Positions 15,919 through 24,290 of a stretch of 40,071 nucleotides of DNA are shown here, piece by piece. Location: assembly GCA_023387695.1 (NCBI GenBank), contig JAEWHT010000407.1:1-40071 (forward strand), given 5' to 3'. The stretch comes from Pseudomonadota bacterium. Lineage in GTDB: Bacteria; Pseudomonadota; Alphaproteobacteria; Rhizobiales; Xanthobacteraceae. Numbering within the stretch: position 1 is the first letter of the stretch; each line of letters begins with the position of its first letter. The notes under the pieces are model-generated. The model searched no databases and had not been told where the DNA came from. It saw nothing but the letters and a program-made list of their open reading frames with translations. The translations under genes and the position numbers were made by a program.

Positions 15919-16449
15919 TCAGTTCACCTGCTCATCAGCATAGACGCCCCAGAGGCGCTCCTGCTGGATCCAGCCGTCGAAACCGCTGCCGGTGACGTGG
16001 CACCAGCTGGTGGTGCACTTCTTCACCTGCGTGACGACACCGGCCTGGAGTTTCGCGGCCACGGCGCTGTCGGTATCGGCACGATCGTAGATCGGCGCGA
16101 GTTCGTCCTTGTGCTTCATGGTGACCACCGCAGTGCGGCGGCCTGACAGCAGCGAGTGATAGACCCAGCCCTCGGCGCCCTCGGAATCGCGCACCCGGCG
16201 CCAATTCTCGAACTCAGCGGTAATTTCGACCGGCAGGCCGGACCGGGTGTAGACCCAGGCCACGTCATTGTCCTTGGTCGGGCCGGCGCGGACGTTCACG
16301 TGATCCGATTTGAGGCTGACATAGCGCGGCACCGGAAGGCCGCTGGCTGTCTGGGGTGTGGTGTCCTTGGCCGAATGCGAGGGGCCGACCGAGGCGCTCC
16401 ACCAGGTGCAAACGAGCGCCATCACCGAACAAAAACGCCCCAACGCCAT
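15919..16449 (-). CDS. Secreted bacterial SH3-domain protein
   Basis: The 176-aa product has a signal peptide (MALGRFCSVMALVCTWWSASVG) followed by two bacterial SH3-like units. The first contains VSLKSDHVNVRAGPTKDNDVAWVYTRSGLPVEI and WRRVRDSEGAEGWVYHSLLSGRR in order, the classical RAGP and GWV signatures; the second ends in WCHVTGSGFDGWIQQERLWG. Such domains bind peptidoglycan or act as adaptors in the periplasm. A longer frame to 16551 exists, but AGGAG 7 nt before the ATG at 16449 and the signal peptide favour this start. No enzymatic domain is present, so the role is unknown. It is convergent with irr. Confidence 0.85.
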   Translation of the reverse strand: MALGRFCSVMALVCTWWSASVGPSHSAKDTTPQTASGLPVPRYVSLKSDHVNVRAGPTKDNDVAWVYTRSGLPVEITAEFENWRRVRDSEGAEGWVYHSLLSGRRTAVVTMKHKDELAPIYDRADTDSAVAAKLQAGVVTQVKKCTTSWCHVTGSGFDGWIQQERLWGVYADEQVN

Positions 16450-16616
16450 TACCCGTCTCCTGTCGAGGAACCGGCTAAACCGGGTCCTCACCCCAAATTC
16501 CAAACGCTGCCGCGGCAATCCCCTCTCCCGCCCCACGCGGGTGCTCCCCAAGCCAACTTGTCTTGGCCCGGCCTTCTGCTAGAGAGGACGGACATCTGAA
16601 CAACCAGTTTGCCCCG

Positions 16617-16634
16617 ATTTTCCGGCCGGAAAAT
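16617..16634. promoter_or_regulatory. Perfect 18-bp palindrome upstream of the dehydrogenase gene
   Basis: ATTTTCCGGCCGGAAAAT is completely self-complementary and lies 130 bp upstream of the 2-hydroxyacid dehydrogenase ATG and 168 bp upstream of the divergent SH3 gene. It could be an operator for a dimeric regulator. Apart from this palindrome and a short CCCCTCTCCCGC repeat fragment at about 16520, I see nothing else in the 314-nt gap 16450-16763. Confidence 0.35.
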
Positions 16635-16763
16635 GAGGGGAAAGCTTGAAGGAAACGCCGGGGACGACACGGCAATGCCAGTGTCGAACAACCGGGTTAA
16701 TGAGGCCTCAACGGCCGGCCTTTGGCGACAGAGGCGGCCTGCAACGCCTCATGAGGGCAGGAC

Positions 16764-17765
16764 ATGTCGGTGAAGAAAAAGCCCCTCGTCGTGGTAACGC
16801 GCAAGCTGCCGGACTCGATCGAGACCCGGATGCGCGAACTGTTCGACGCACGCATCAATCTCGACGACACACCGATGTCGGCCGACCAGCTTGCCGAGGC
16901 CGCGCGGACCGCCGACATCCTGGTTCCAACGGTCACCGACCACATCAGCGCCGATATCGTCAATCAGCCCGACTGCAAGCTGAAACTGATCGCCAATTTC
17001 GGCAACGGCGTCGACAATATCGACGTCGAGGCCGCACATGCCCGCGGCATCACCGTCACCAACACGCCAAAAGTCCTCACCGAAGACACCGCCGACATGA
17101 CAATGGCGCTGATCCTGGCCGTGCCGCGCCGAATGATCGAAGGCGCCATGGTGCTGACGGAGGGGAAACCCTGGGCGGGCTGGTCGCCGACCTGGATGCT
17201 CGGCCACCGCATCGGCGGCAAGCGTCTCGGCATCATCGGCATGGGCCGGATCGGCCAGGCGGTCGCGCGCCGCGCCCGCGCCTTCGGCCTGCAGATCCAC
17301 TATCACAACCGCCGCCCCGTCGCGCCGAAGATCGCCGAAGAACTTGGCGCGACCTATTGGGAAAGCCTCGACCAGATGCTGGCGCGGATGGACATCATCT
17401 CGGTGAACTGCCCGCATACGCCGGCGACGTATCACCTGCTGTCGGCACGCCGGCTGAAGCTGATCCGCAAGGACGCCTACATCGTCAACACCGCGCGCGG
17501 CGAGGTGACGGACGAAGACACGCTGATCAAGCTGATTGAAGGCGGCGAGATCGGCGGCGCCGGCCTCGACGTCTATGAGCACGAGCCTGCAGTGAACCCG
17601 AAGCTGGTGCGGCTCGCCAAGGCCGGCAAGGTGACGCTGATGCCGCATATGGGCTCGGCCACGATCGAGGGCCGCGTCGAGATGGGCGAGAAGGTCATCA
17701 TCAACATCCGCACCTTCCTCGACGCGCACAAGCCGCCGGATCGCGTGCTGCCGAGCATGCTCTGA
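16764..17765 (+). CDS. D-2-hydroxyacid dehydrogenase (glyoxylate/hydroxypyruvate reductase type)
   Basis: The 333-aa protein is a D-isomer-specific 2-hydroxyacid dehydrogenase, most like GyaR-type glyoxylate reductases. The substrate domain includes LKLIANFGNGVDNIDVEAA. The NAD(P)-binding motif GIIGMGRIGQAVARRA follows. The catalytic triad residues sit in NTARGEVTDE (Arg), DVYEHEP (Glu) and LMPHMGSATIEGR (His). The HNRRP motif after the second strand suggests NADP(H) preference, since Arg residues there contact the 2'-phosphate. The exact substrate cannot be fixed. The gene stands alone, convergent with the MoeB-like gene 19 nt away. Confidence 0.9.
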   Translation: MSVKKKPLVVVTRKLPDSIETRMRELFDARINLDDTPMSADQLAEAARTADILVPTVTDHISADIVNQPDCKLKLIANFGNGVDNIDVEAAHARGITVTNTPKVLTEDTADMTMALILAVPRRMIEGAMVLTEGKPWAGWSPTWMLGHRIGGKRLGIIGMGRIGQAVARRARAFGLQIHYHNRRPVAPKIAEELGATYWESLDQMLARMDIISVNCPHTPATYHLLSARRLKLIRKDAYIVNTARGEVTDEDTLIKLIEGGEIGGAGLDVYEHEPAVNPKLVRLAKAGKVTLMPHMGSATIEGRVEMGEKVIINIRTFLDAHKPPDRVLPSML

Positions 17766-17784
17766 GGCACAAGACCGATCGCAC

Positions 17785-18588
17785 TCAGGTACGATGGGCG
17801 CTGAGATCGGTGACCACCGGCCCATCGCCATTGAGCGGATTGGCGGGATCGCGCGCATAGCGCAGCGTCTCGAAGCGCATCGCGCGTGCGTCGATCATCA
17901 GGAGGCGGCCGACCAGGCCGTCGCCAAAACCGACGATCTCGCGAATTGCCTCCAACGCCATCATCGAGCCCATGACGCCGGCAAGCGCACCCATGACGCC
18001 GGCTTCCGCGCAGGCTGGCACGGTGCCAGGCGGCGGCGCTTCCGGAAACAGGCAGCGATAGGTCGGATTGAATTCGCCCTGCTCGTTTGTCTCATGCGCG
18101 CGGATGGTGGTGAGCGAGCCATCGAACGTGCCGAGCGCCGCCGTGATCAGCGGCCGCTTCGCGAAGAAGCAGGCATCCGAGACCAGATAGCGCGTCGAGA
18201 AATTGTCGGAACCGTCGAGCACGAGGTCGTAGTCACTGATCAAGCTGAGCGCATTATCGGCGTTGAGCCAGGTGGCATGACCGACGAAACTCACATGGGG
18301 ATTGAGTTCTGCGATCCGCTCGGCCGCGCTTTCGACCTTGTGCCGGCCGATATCGGGCGTCGTATGGATCACCTGGCGCTGGAGATTTGACAGCGACACG
18401 ACGTCGTCATCGACCACGCCGAGCGTGCCGATGCCGGCGGCGGCCAGATACATCAGGGCCGGCGCGCCGAGCCCACCGGCGCCGATCACCAGCGCGGAGG
18501 CCCGCTTCAGCGCAGCCTGGCCCGGACCACCGACGTCGCGCAGCACGATGTGGCGGGCATAGCGTTCGAGTTCGTCCGGGCTCAGCAC
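17785..18588 (-). CDS. MoeB/ThiF-family adenylyltransferase
   Basis: This family adenylates the C-terminal Gly of ubiquitin-like sulfur carriers (MoaD, ThiS). The 267-aa protein has the start ELERYARHIVLRDVGGPGQ, the nucleotide-binding loop VIGAGGLGAPALMYLAAAG, the DDDVVSLSNLQRQVIH segment and DLVLDGSDNFSTRY. The region TYRCLFPE keeps only one Cys of the CxxC found in E. coli MoeB, and the C-terminal CxxC is absent, so the structural zinc is probably missing. Without a sulfur-carrier gene nearby, molybdopterin and thiamine roles cannot be separated. Confidence 0.88.
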   Translation of the reverse strand: MLSPDELERYARHIVLRDVGGPGQAALKRASALVIGAGGLGAPALMYLAAAGIGTLGVVDDDVVSLSNLQRQVIHTTPDIGRHKVESAAERIAELNPHVSFVGHATWLNADNALSLISDYDLVLDGSDNFSTRYLVSDACFFAKRPLITAALGTFDGSLTTIRAHETNEQGEFNPTYRCLFPEAPPPGTVPACAEAGVMGALAGVMGSMMALEAIREIVGFGDGLVGRLLMIDARAMRFETLRYARDPANPLNGDGPVVTDLSAHRT

Positions 18589-18679
18589 CTTCTCTTACTC
18601 CTGAACCAGCGCAACATTGTTCGCGACCAACGAGATGTGCTTCAATGGCAGCGCGTTCAATGGGCTGGCTGGATTTGTC

Positions 18680-20041
18680 ATGAGATCGATGCTTGCGGCA
18701 ACACTGATGTTGGCATCCGCCACAGGCGCCAGCGCCCAGATGACGACGGCACAGGTCCCCGGCACCAAGCCGAAAGCGGTCCAGACCGTTCCGATCAAGC
18801 CGCCCGCGCTGCAGACGCCATCGGAAACCGCCGATGCGATGGCGCAGGCGGAGCGGCTGTCGCTGCAATCCGACCTCGCCTGGGTCGGCCAATATAACGG
18901 CGCCATCACCGGCGATGTCAGCTCCCGCATGGTTGACGCCATCAAGGAATACCAGAAGGCCAAGGGCGGCAAGCCGACCGGCGTGCTCAATCCGCAGGAA
19001 CGCGCCGCGCTTGCCGAGACCGCACGGCGCAAGCAGGACAGTGTCGGCTGGAGGATCGTGACGGAGATGACCAGCGGCGCGCGGCTCGGCATTCCCGGCA
19101 AGCTGGTGCCGCAGCAGGCGACCGACGCCAACGGCTCGAAATGGAGCTCGCCGACGGGAACGGTGCAGGTGCTGCTCAGCCGCCGCAAGGAGGCAAACCC
19201 GACGACGGCAAAACTCGCGGACGCCGAGAAGAAGGAGCCTGCGGGGCGCAAGGTCGACTACACCGTGTTGAAGCCCGACTTCTTCGTGCTGTCAGGCTTG
19301 CAGGGTCTGAAGAAATTCTACGTACGCGGCACCTTCAAGGGCGACGAGGTCCGCATCATGACGATCTTGTACGATCAGGCGACCGAGAACACGGTCGAGC
19401 CGGTCGTGATCGCGATGTCGAGCGCATTCAATGCGTTTCCGACGGGGCCGCAGGCCGGGCCGCCACCGCGCAAGACCGTTGAATATGGCACCGGCATCGT
19501 CGTCAGCGACGATGGTGCGATCGTCACGGATCGTCTCGTCACCGATTCCTGCCTCGCGATCACCATCGGCGGCTATGGTAGTGCCGATCGTCTCGCCGAG
19601 GACAAGGAGCACGATCTCGCGCTGCTGCACATCTATGGCGCGCGCGGCTTGAAGCCGCTCAGCCTGACAGGCGGTGCGGCGAAGACGAGCGTCGATGTCG
19701 TCGGCATCGCCGATCCCCAAAGCCAGGGTGGCGCGGCCGGCGTGTCGAGCGTCAAAGGCGCGCTGGCGCCGGTGACGAGCAGCGACTCCGCGCTGTCGCC
19801 GCCGCCCGCGGTCGGCTTCTCCGGCAGCCCGGCCATCGACGGCGACGGAAAATTTGTCGGCGTGGCGTTGTTGAAGCCGGCCATCATCGCGGGACCCGCG
19901 ACATCGGCACCGGCATCGCAGGCGGTGATGGTGTCCGCTGACACAGTGCGCGACTTCCTGAAGGCGAACGCCGTCACCGCGAGCGGCACGTCGACGGATG
20001 CGAAGGCCGCCGTCGTGCGCGTCATCTGCGTGCGGAAGTAG
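18680..20041 (+). CDS. Secreted peptidoglycan-binding / trypsin-like protein with degenerate catalytic triad
   Basis: From the ATG at 18680 the 453-aa product has a signal peptide (MRSMLAATLMLASATGASAQ). Residues about 50-100 match a peptidoglycan-binding repeat (LAWVGQYNGAITGDVSSRMV, IKEYQKAKGG, TGVLNPQERAAL). The C-terminal ~180 residues resemble a trypsin/DegP fold: GTGIVVSDDGAIVTDRLV, then HDLALLHI with the Asp, then GFSGSPAIDGDGKFVGV with the Ser. The His expected in the TN-x-HVV position is Leu here (TDRLV), so proteolysis is doubtful. Earlier in-frame starts (TTG 18617, ATG 18635) would add a tail before the signal peptide. Its partner is unknown. Confidence 0.8.
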   Translation: MRSMLAATLMLASATGASAQMTTAQVPGTKPKAVQTVPIKPPALQTPSETADAMAQAERLSLQSDLAWVGQYNGAITGDVSSRMVDAIKEYQKAKGGKPTGVLNPQERAALAETARRKQDSVGWRIVTEMTSGARLGIPGKLVPQQATDANGSKWSSPTGTVQVLLSRRKEANPTTAKLADAEKKEPAGRKVDYTVLKPDFFVLSGLQGLKKFYVRGTFKGDEVRIMTILYDQATENTVEPVVIAMSSAFNAFPTGPQAGPPPRKTVEYGTGIVVSDDGAIVTDRLVTDSCLAITIGGYGSADRLAEDKEHDLALLHIYGARGLKPLSLTGGAAKTSVDVVGIADPQSQGGAAGVSSVKGALAPVTSSDSALSPPPAVGFSGSPAIDGDGKFVGVALLKPAIIAGPATSAPASQAVMVSADTVRDFLKANAVTASGTSTDAKAAVVRVICVRK

Positions 20042-20110
20042 CCCGCGGCGCTCTTCTCTCATCCCGGACAGAGTTCGCACGAAATGTCATTTCGCCGAAC
20101 ACACCGCTTC

Positions 20111-21208
20111 TCACGTACTTTTTGGAGGACTTGCCAAATTTTCAAGGGGGGCAGTCAGGCGGCAAACGAGACCCGTCGACTCATATGAAACATCGACGAA
20201 TCCTCGGAAATCGTCTTCGAGCACTCGGGAGATGAGGCGTGAACCAAAGCCCACGCGGGCGGGATTCGACGCCGTTGGACCGCCGGATTCTCGCCAGAGA
20301 AACACGAACTTTGACTCCCCGTCTTGATCCTCGCATTCCCATGAAATCGATACGCAACCGGTCGCCGCGGTTAGAGCGCCGTATTTCAAGGCGTTGGTCG
20401 CGAGTTCGTGAAGCGCCAGTGACAAGGCAAGCGCTTGTCGAGATCTCACAACAAGGGGCGGACCCGAGACCGTGAAGCGGCCTTCTCCCGTCCGGTAGGG
20501 TGCAAGAGCAGTGCTGATCACATCGTGGAGTGGCGCGGCCGCCCAATTAGAAGCAGTCAGCAGGTCCTGCGCTCGTCCAAACGCACCGAGCCGTGCCTGG
20601 TACTTTTCGAGATCGGCTTTGCTGGCTGGATCGCGAAACGTCTGGGCGGCTACTGCGCTCAGGACTGCGAGCGTGTTCTTGACGCGGTGCTTCAGTTCCT
20701 CATTGATGAGGCCCAGCGCTTCTCTTGCCGTATGCTCGGACGTGACATCCCTGCAGACCACAAGTACGCCGCCCACTTTGCCTTCGAGATCAATCGGACC
20801 AAAGCTATACGTCCACCAGACGTCCTCGCGACGACCGTGACGGGTAACCGGTACGAGCTGGTCTTCATTCCAGGTCGCACCCTTACCCGACATGACGTAT
20901 TCGATTTGAGGACCAATGATGTCCCAGATCTCAGCCCAGCACTCGCGGCCATTTGCTCCCAGAGCACTTGGATGTCTTTCGGGGCCCATCGTCTCCCGGT
21001 ATGCATCGTTATAGAATTGGATGAGGTTTGGTCCCCACCAAATGAACATCGGGTGGCGCGAGGTCAGAACGAGCCTAACCGTAACCCGAAGACTTTGGGG
21101 CCACGTTTCCGGGGAGCCCGCCGACGTCTTCGACCAGTCGAACGCGCGCGTCAGAGCGCCCATCTCGCCGCCCCCGGCCAAAAAATCGCCGATCACATCC
21201 CCGCCCAT
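20111..21208 (-). CDS. PAS-domain HWE-family sensor histidine kinase
   Basis: The protein has a PAS domain (about 25-160: PMFIWWGPNLIQFYNDAYR, ending VGGVLVVCRDVT) followed by an HWE-type kinase core. The phospho-accepting His is in NEELKHRVKNTLAVLSAVA, the N-box reads LHELATNALKYGAL, and the family-defining W-x-E is in FLWRESGGP. A later Gly motif (GFGSRLI) completes the ATP site. No transmembrane segment is seen, so it is cytoplasmic. HWE kinases are common in Rhizobiales, often in general stress or light signalling; no response regulator is adjacent. The start is uncertain: 21208 has AAGG at good spacing, but the frame extends to 21289. The gap 21209-21419 holds nothing I can name. Confidence 0.88.
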   Translation of the reverse strand: MGGDVIGDFLAGGGEMGALTRAFDWSKTSAGSPETWPQSLRVTVRLVLTSRHPMFIWWGPNLIQFYNDAYRETMGPERHPSALGANGRECWAEIWDIIGPQIEYVMSGKGATWNEDQLVPVTRHGRREDVWWTYSFGPIDLEGKVGGVLVVCRDVTSEHTAREALGLINEELKHRVKNTLAVLSAVAAQTFRDPASKADLEKYQARLGAFGRAQDLLTASNWAAAPLHDVISTALAPYRTGEGRFTVSGPPLVVRSRQALALSLALHELATNALKYGALTAATGCVSISWECEDQDGESKFVFLWRESGGPTASNPARVGFGSRLISRVLEDDFRGFVDVSYESTGLVCRLTAPLENLASPPKST

Positions 21209-21419
21209 ACGCGCAACCTTGCCCAGACGCTGGCCGAAAAGCTCGTGGCCAGAGTTGCGCAACATACAATGCCGAAGTTGCATCGTCATCTATGCGGAAC
21301 TCGCCGCATATTCGGCATCGGCCCTGCACTACGGACGCAGATTGTCCGAAAACTGCCACGGCAGTTCAAAAACCGTCAGACACAGGAAATTCTGACGCAC
21401 CACGCTCGCGAATGCGCGG

Positions 21420-23099
21420 CTAAGCCAGCCTGAACCTGATCCCGGGTTTCGCGAGGCCGCCTGAGATTCCAACCGGCGTGCCGTCCGCGCGCCAGCAGGC
21501 GGCGCCGGTCATGGTGCCGTCGTCGTGGAAGGCGATGCCGTTCATGCCGCCGGCGACGGTTGCGACAGGTTGGACTTTGTGGCCGAGCGCTGTGAGCTTT
21601 GTCCGCACGCTCTCCGGAACGGCGTGCTCGACCTCGAGCGCATTGCCTTCGGTCCAGACGCGCGGCGCCTCGACGGCTTCCTGCAGGCTCATGCCATGGT
21701 CGATGAGATTGACCAGCGCCTGCATCGCACTCGGGAAGATGCGCTTGCCGCCGGGCAGGCCCAGTGCGTAGCGCAGCTTGCCGTCATGCAAAGCCATCAT
21801 CGGCGACATCGAGGTCGTCACGCGCTTGCCCGGCGCGAGCGACAGCGCATGGCCCGGACGTGGGTCAAAGAGGTTCATGTAATTGTTGGCGATGGCGCCA
21901 AGACCCGGGATCATGATCTTCGCGCCGAAGAGATTGTTGATGGTCTGCGTGGTCGCGACCACGTTGCCGAAACTGTCGGCCGCCGTCATATGCGTGGTGT
22001 GCGCGCTTTCGAGCTGCGTCACGCCGGCACCCCAAGCCTGCGCCCGCGCCGGATCGATGGCATGGCGGCGCTCTTCTGCGTAGGCCTTCGACGTCAGCTT
22101 CTCGACGGGCACGCCGACATAGTCAGGATCGCCGCTGGCCGCGGCGCGATCGGCGAAGGCGATTTTCAGGACTTCGGCGAGGTAATGGATGGTCTCCGAT
22201 GTGCCGAAGCCGAGGCCGCCGATATCGTAGCCTTCCAGGATGTTCAGCATCTGCGCGATGTGCACGCCAGAGGCCGCAGGCGGCGGCGGTCCGAAGATGG
22301 TCCAGCCGCGATAATCGGCGCGGATCGGTTGCCGCTCGACGGTCTTGTAAGAGGTGAGATCGTTGCGACGGATGAAGCCGCCGCTCTTCTCCATGTAGTC
22401 GGCGAGAATGTCGCCCAGCGGACCCTCGTAGAGCGCATGCTCGCCGTGGTCAGCGATGTAGCGGAGCGTCTCGGCATATTCGGACTGCACCACGCGCTCG
22501 CCGACTTTCAGCGGCTCACCGTTCGGCAGGAAGATCGCCGCGATCGGCTTGTCCCTGCGCATCGTGGCGGCGCTCTCGCTGATGCATTCGTGCAAATACG
22601 GCGTCGCCGCATAGCCACGCGCGGCGTGCTTGATCGCGGGTTGCATGACGTCGGCAAGGCTCATGGTGCCGAACCGACGCAGCGTCTCGCACCAGGCTTT
22701 CAGCGAGCCCGGCGTGGCGACGGCCTTCGCTCCGTTGAGGTTCTCGTTGCCGACGGTGTCGAACACGTCATGCGCCGAGCCCGGCTTGGAGGTGTAGGTG
22801 GTGTCGCGGACCGACGCGGGCACCGTGCTCTGGCCGTCGATGAAGCGGTGGCTGCCGTCGGCGAGGCGAATATGCGCCATGCCGCCGCCGATGATGCCGA
22901 CCATCATCGGCTCGACCACGGTCAGCGTGAACAGGGTGGCGATCGCGGCATCGATGGCGTTGCCGCCGGCGGCCAGCATCTCGGCACCGGCGCTGGAGGC
23001 CAGCGGGTGGTTGCTCACCACCATGCCGCGGCTCGAGACCGCCGGCATCTTCTGACATTCAAAGGTTGTTGCCGTCCGGTCGCGCCAGTTTCCGCCCAT
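21420..23099 (-). CDS. Gamma-glutamyltransferase family protein
   Basis: These N-terminal nucleophile enzymes self-cleave and then hydrolyse or transfer gamma-glutamyl groups, for example from glutathione. The 559-aa precursor has the family start GMVVSNHPLASSAGAEMLAAGGNAIDAAIA. The autocleavage site lies in SAHTTHMTAADSFGN: Thr368 would become the N-terminus of the small subunit, with GNVVATTQTIN following, as in E. coli. The Gly pair near ATVAGGMNGIAF is also present. No signal peptide is visible, unlike the periplasmic E. coli enzyme, so a cytoplasmic location or a related activity (such as a cephalosporin acylase-like one) is possible. AAGGA lies upstream of the ATG. Confidence 0.9.
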   Translation of the reverse strand: MGGNWRDRTATTFECQKMPAVSSRGMVVSNHPLASSAGAEMLAAGGNAIDAAIATLFTLTVVEPMMVGIIGGGMAHIRLADGSHRFIDGQSTVPASVRDTTYTSKPGSAHDVFDTVGNENLNGAKAVATPGSLKAWCETLRRFGTMSLADVMQPAIKHAARGYAATPYLHECISESAATMRRDKPIAAIFLPNGEPLKVGERVVQSEYAETLRYIADHGEHALYEGPLGDILADYMEKSGGFIRRNDLTSYKTVERQPIRADYRGWTIFGPPPPAASGVHIAQMLNILEGYDIGGLGFGTSETIHYLAEVLKIAFADRAAASGDPDYVGVPVEKLTSKAYAEERRHAIDPARAQAWGAGVTQLESAHTTHMTAADSFGNVVATTQTINNLFGAKIMIPGLGAIANNYMNLFDPRPGHALSLAPGKRVTTSMSPMMALHDGKLRYALGLPGGKRIFPSAMQALVNLIDHGMSLQEAVEAPRVWTEGNALEVEHAVPESVRTKLTALGHKVQPVATVAGGMNGIAFHDDGTMTGAACWRADGTPVGISGGLAKPGIRFRLA

Positions 23100-23341
23100 G
23101 CCACTCGTCCTTCCTGTTCACGGCGGCGAGCACATCATAGGCACTTCTACGGGTCCAGTACTGGTACGGATTAACTGGCATTCCCGATTCTGCCATCATC
23201 GTTACCAGTTGATTCGGACATCCGCGGTCCCCTTTGGATCGGGCAAGGTAAGTCCTGAGCGAGAAGAGCTCAGCATCACCAATGATGCACGTTCGCGTGG
23301 CGTTACCTCTGACCCAAGCACTCCAAAGGATTCAGCTTCCA

Positions 23342-24079
23342 ATGCACACGATCGTACTGGCCACCCAAAAGGGTGGTAGTGGCAAGAGCACGCTCGCCAT
23401 CGGCCTCGCGCTGGCTGCCAAGCAGGCCGGCTTCACCGTTCGCCTGATCGAGACCGACCCGCAGGGCACCCTGTCCAACTGGGCCCGCCGCCGCAACAAT
23501 GACGATGTCGTCGTCGAGCCGATCTATCACGCCGCCGATTTCGAGCCCCGGCTGAAGATGCTGGCCGACAGCGGCCTGCAGCTCGCGATCGTCGACACTG
23601 CGGCCGGCCTCAGCGCCGTCACCACCGCCGCGATCCGCCATTCCGACCTCTGCCTGATCCCGTCCCGCCCGACCGTGGCCGACATAGAGGCGACCGTCTC
23701 CACCCTCAGCGTCGCGCGCGCCTGGAAGCGTCCCTACAGCTTCGTGCTGAACCAGACGCCGATCCGCGGCCAGCGCATCGACAACGCCGCCAACACGCTC
23801 GCAGAGGAAGCCGCGCTCGATCTCGTCGACGTGCTCGCACGCCCGATGATCGTGATGCGCAACGACCACCAGGACTCGCTCGCCTCGGGCCTCGCCGTCA
23901 GCGAGTTCGCACCGAACGGCAAGTCGACCGAGGAAGTCCGCGGCCTCTGGCGCTGGGTCGAGACCCGTCTCGAACTCTCCGCCGGCAATCTGCTGATCGA
24001 TCAGGTCATGTCGGCCGCCGACGGTGTGCTGCATGCCGCTGCCGAGATTTCGGCGGACGAAACTGTTCTGGCATCCTGA
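23342..24079 (+). CDS. Solo ParA/MinD-like ATPase
   Basis: The 245-aa protein begins MHTIVLATQKGGSGKST, with the deviant Walker A of ParA proteins (signature Lys10 and Lys15), then IETDPQGTLSNW as the second signature and LAIVDTAAG as Walker B. There is no N-terminal DNA-binding domain, so it belongs with small ParA-like positioning ATPases. No parB gene or run of parS-like sites is visible nearby, so a chromosome-partition role is not supported; it may place another cargo. An upstream ATG at 23282 is in frame but lacks support. AAAGGA lies 11 nt before the ATG. It is convergent with mutM. Confidence 0.85.
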   Translation: MHTIVLATQKGGSGKSTLAIGLALAAKQAGFTVRLIETDPQGTLSNWARRRNNDDVVVEPIYHAADFEPRLKMLADSGLQLAIVDTAAGLSAVTTAAIRHSDLCLIPSRPTVADIEATVSTLSVARAWKRPYSFVLNQTPIRGQRIDNAANTLAEEAALDLVDVLARPMIVMRNDHQDSLASGLAVSEFAPNGKSTEEVRGLWRWVETRLELSAGNLLIDQVMSAADGVLHAAAEISADETVLAS

Positions 24080-24141
24080 GCGGGGCGATCGCTCAAGGTG
24101 CAAGACGGGCTCTTCGCCATCCGGTGAATGAGCCCAAGCGA

Positions 24142-24190
24142 CGAAGCAATCCGGCCACCAGCCCGGCCGGATTGCTTCGCTTCGCGTTTT
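24142..24190 (+). terminator. Strong hairpin after the ParA-like gene
   Basis: A perfect 15-bp stem (CGAAGCAATCCGGCC / GGCCGGATTGCTTCG, 24142-24156 with 24165-24179) with an 8-nt loop is followed after CTTCGCG by TTTT. The T-run is displaced by about 7 nt, so it is a likely but not ideal intrinsic terminator. It lies between the convergent parA-like and mutM genes. Confidence 0.6.
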
Positions 24191-24290
24191 GTCGAAAACA
24201 ACCCCATGCACAGTAGAACGCACCGTGGCCGAGGCATCTCGGCGGCGGCGCGTAGGCGTTTGACCCGTCGAGGTAAACGGCGGCGCTAAA

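Noticed and set aside
21525..23174. 549-codon open frame on the plus strand opposite the gamma-glutamyltransferase gene
   Set aside because: Arg/Asp/His-rich antisense translation without motifs.
23160..23273. Inverted repeats ACTGGTA/TACCAGT and CTGAGC/GCTCAG upstream of the ParA-like gene as partition sites
   Set aside because: The arms are short (6-7 bp), widely spaced and unlike the conserved chromosomal parS sequence; chance occurrence is likely.
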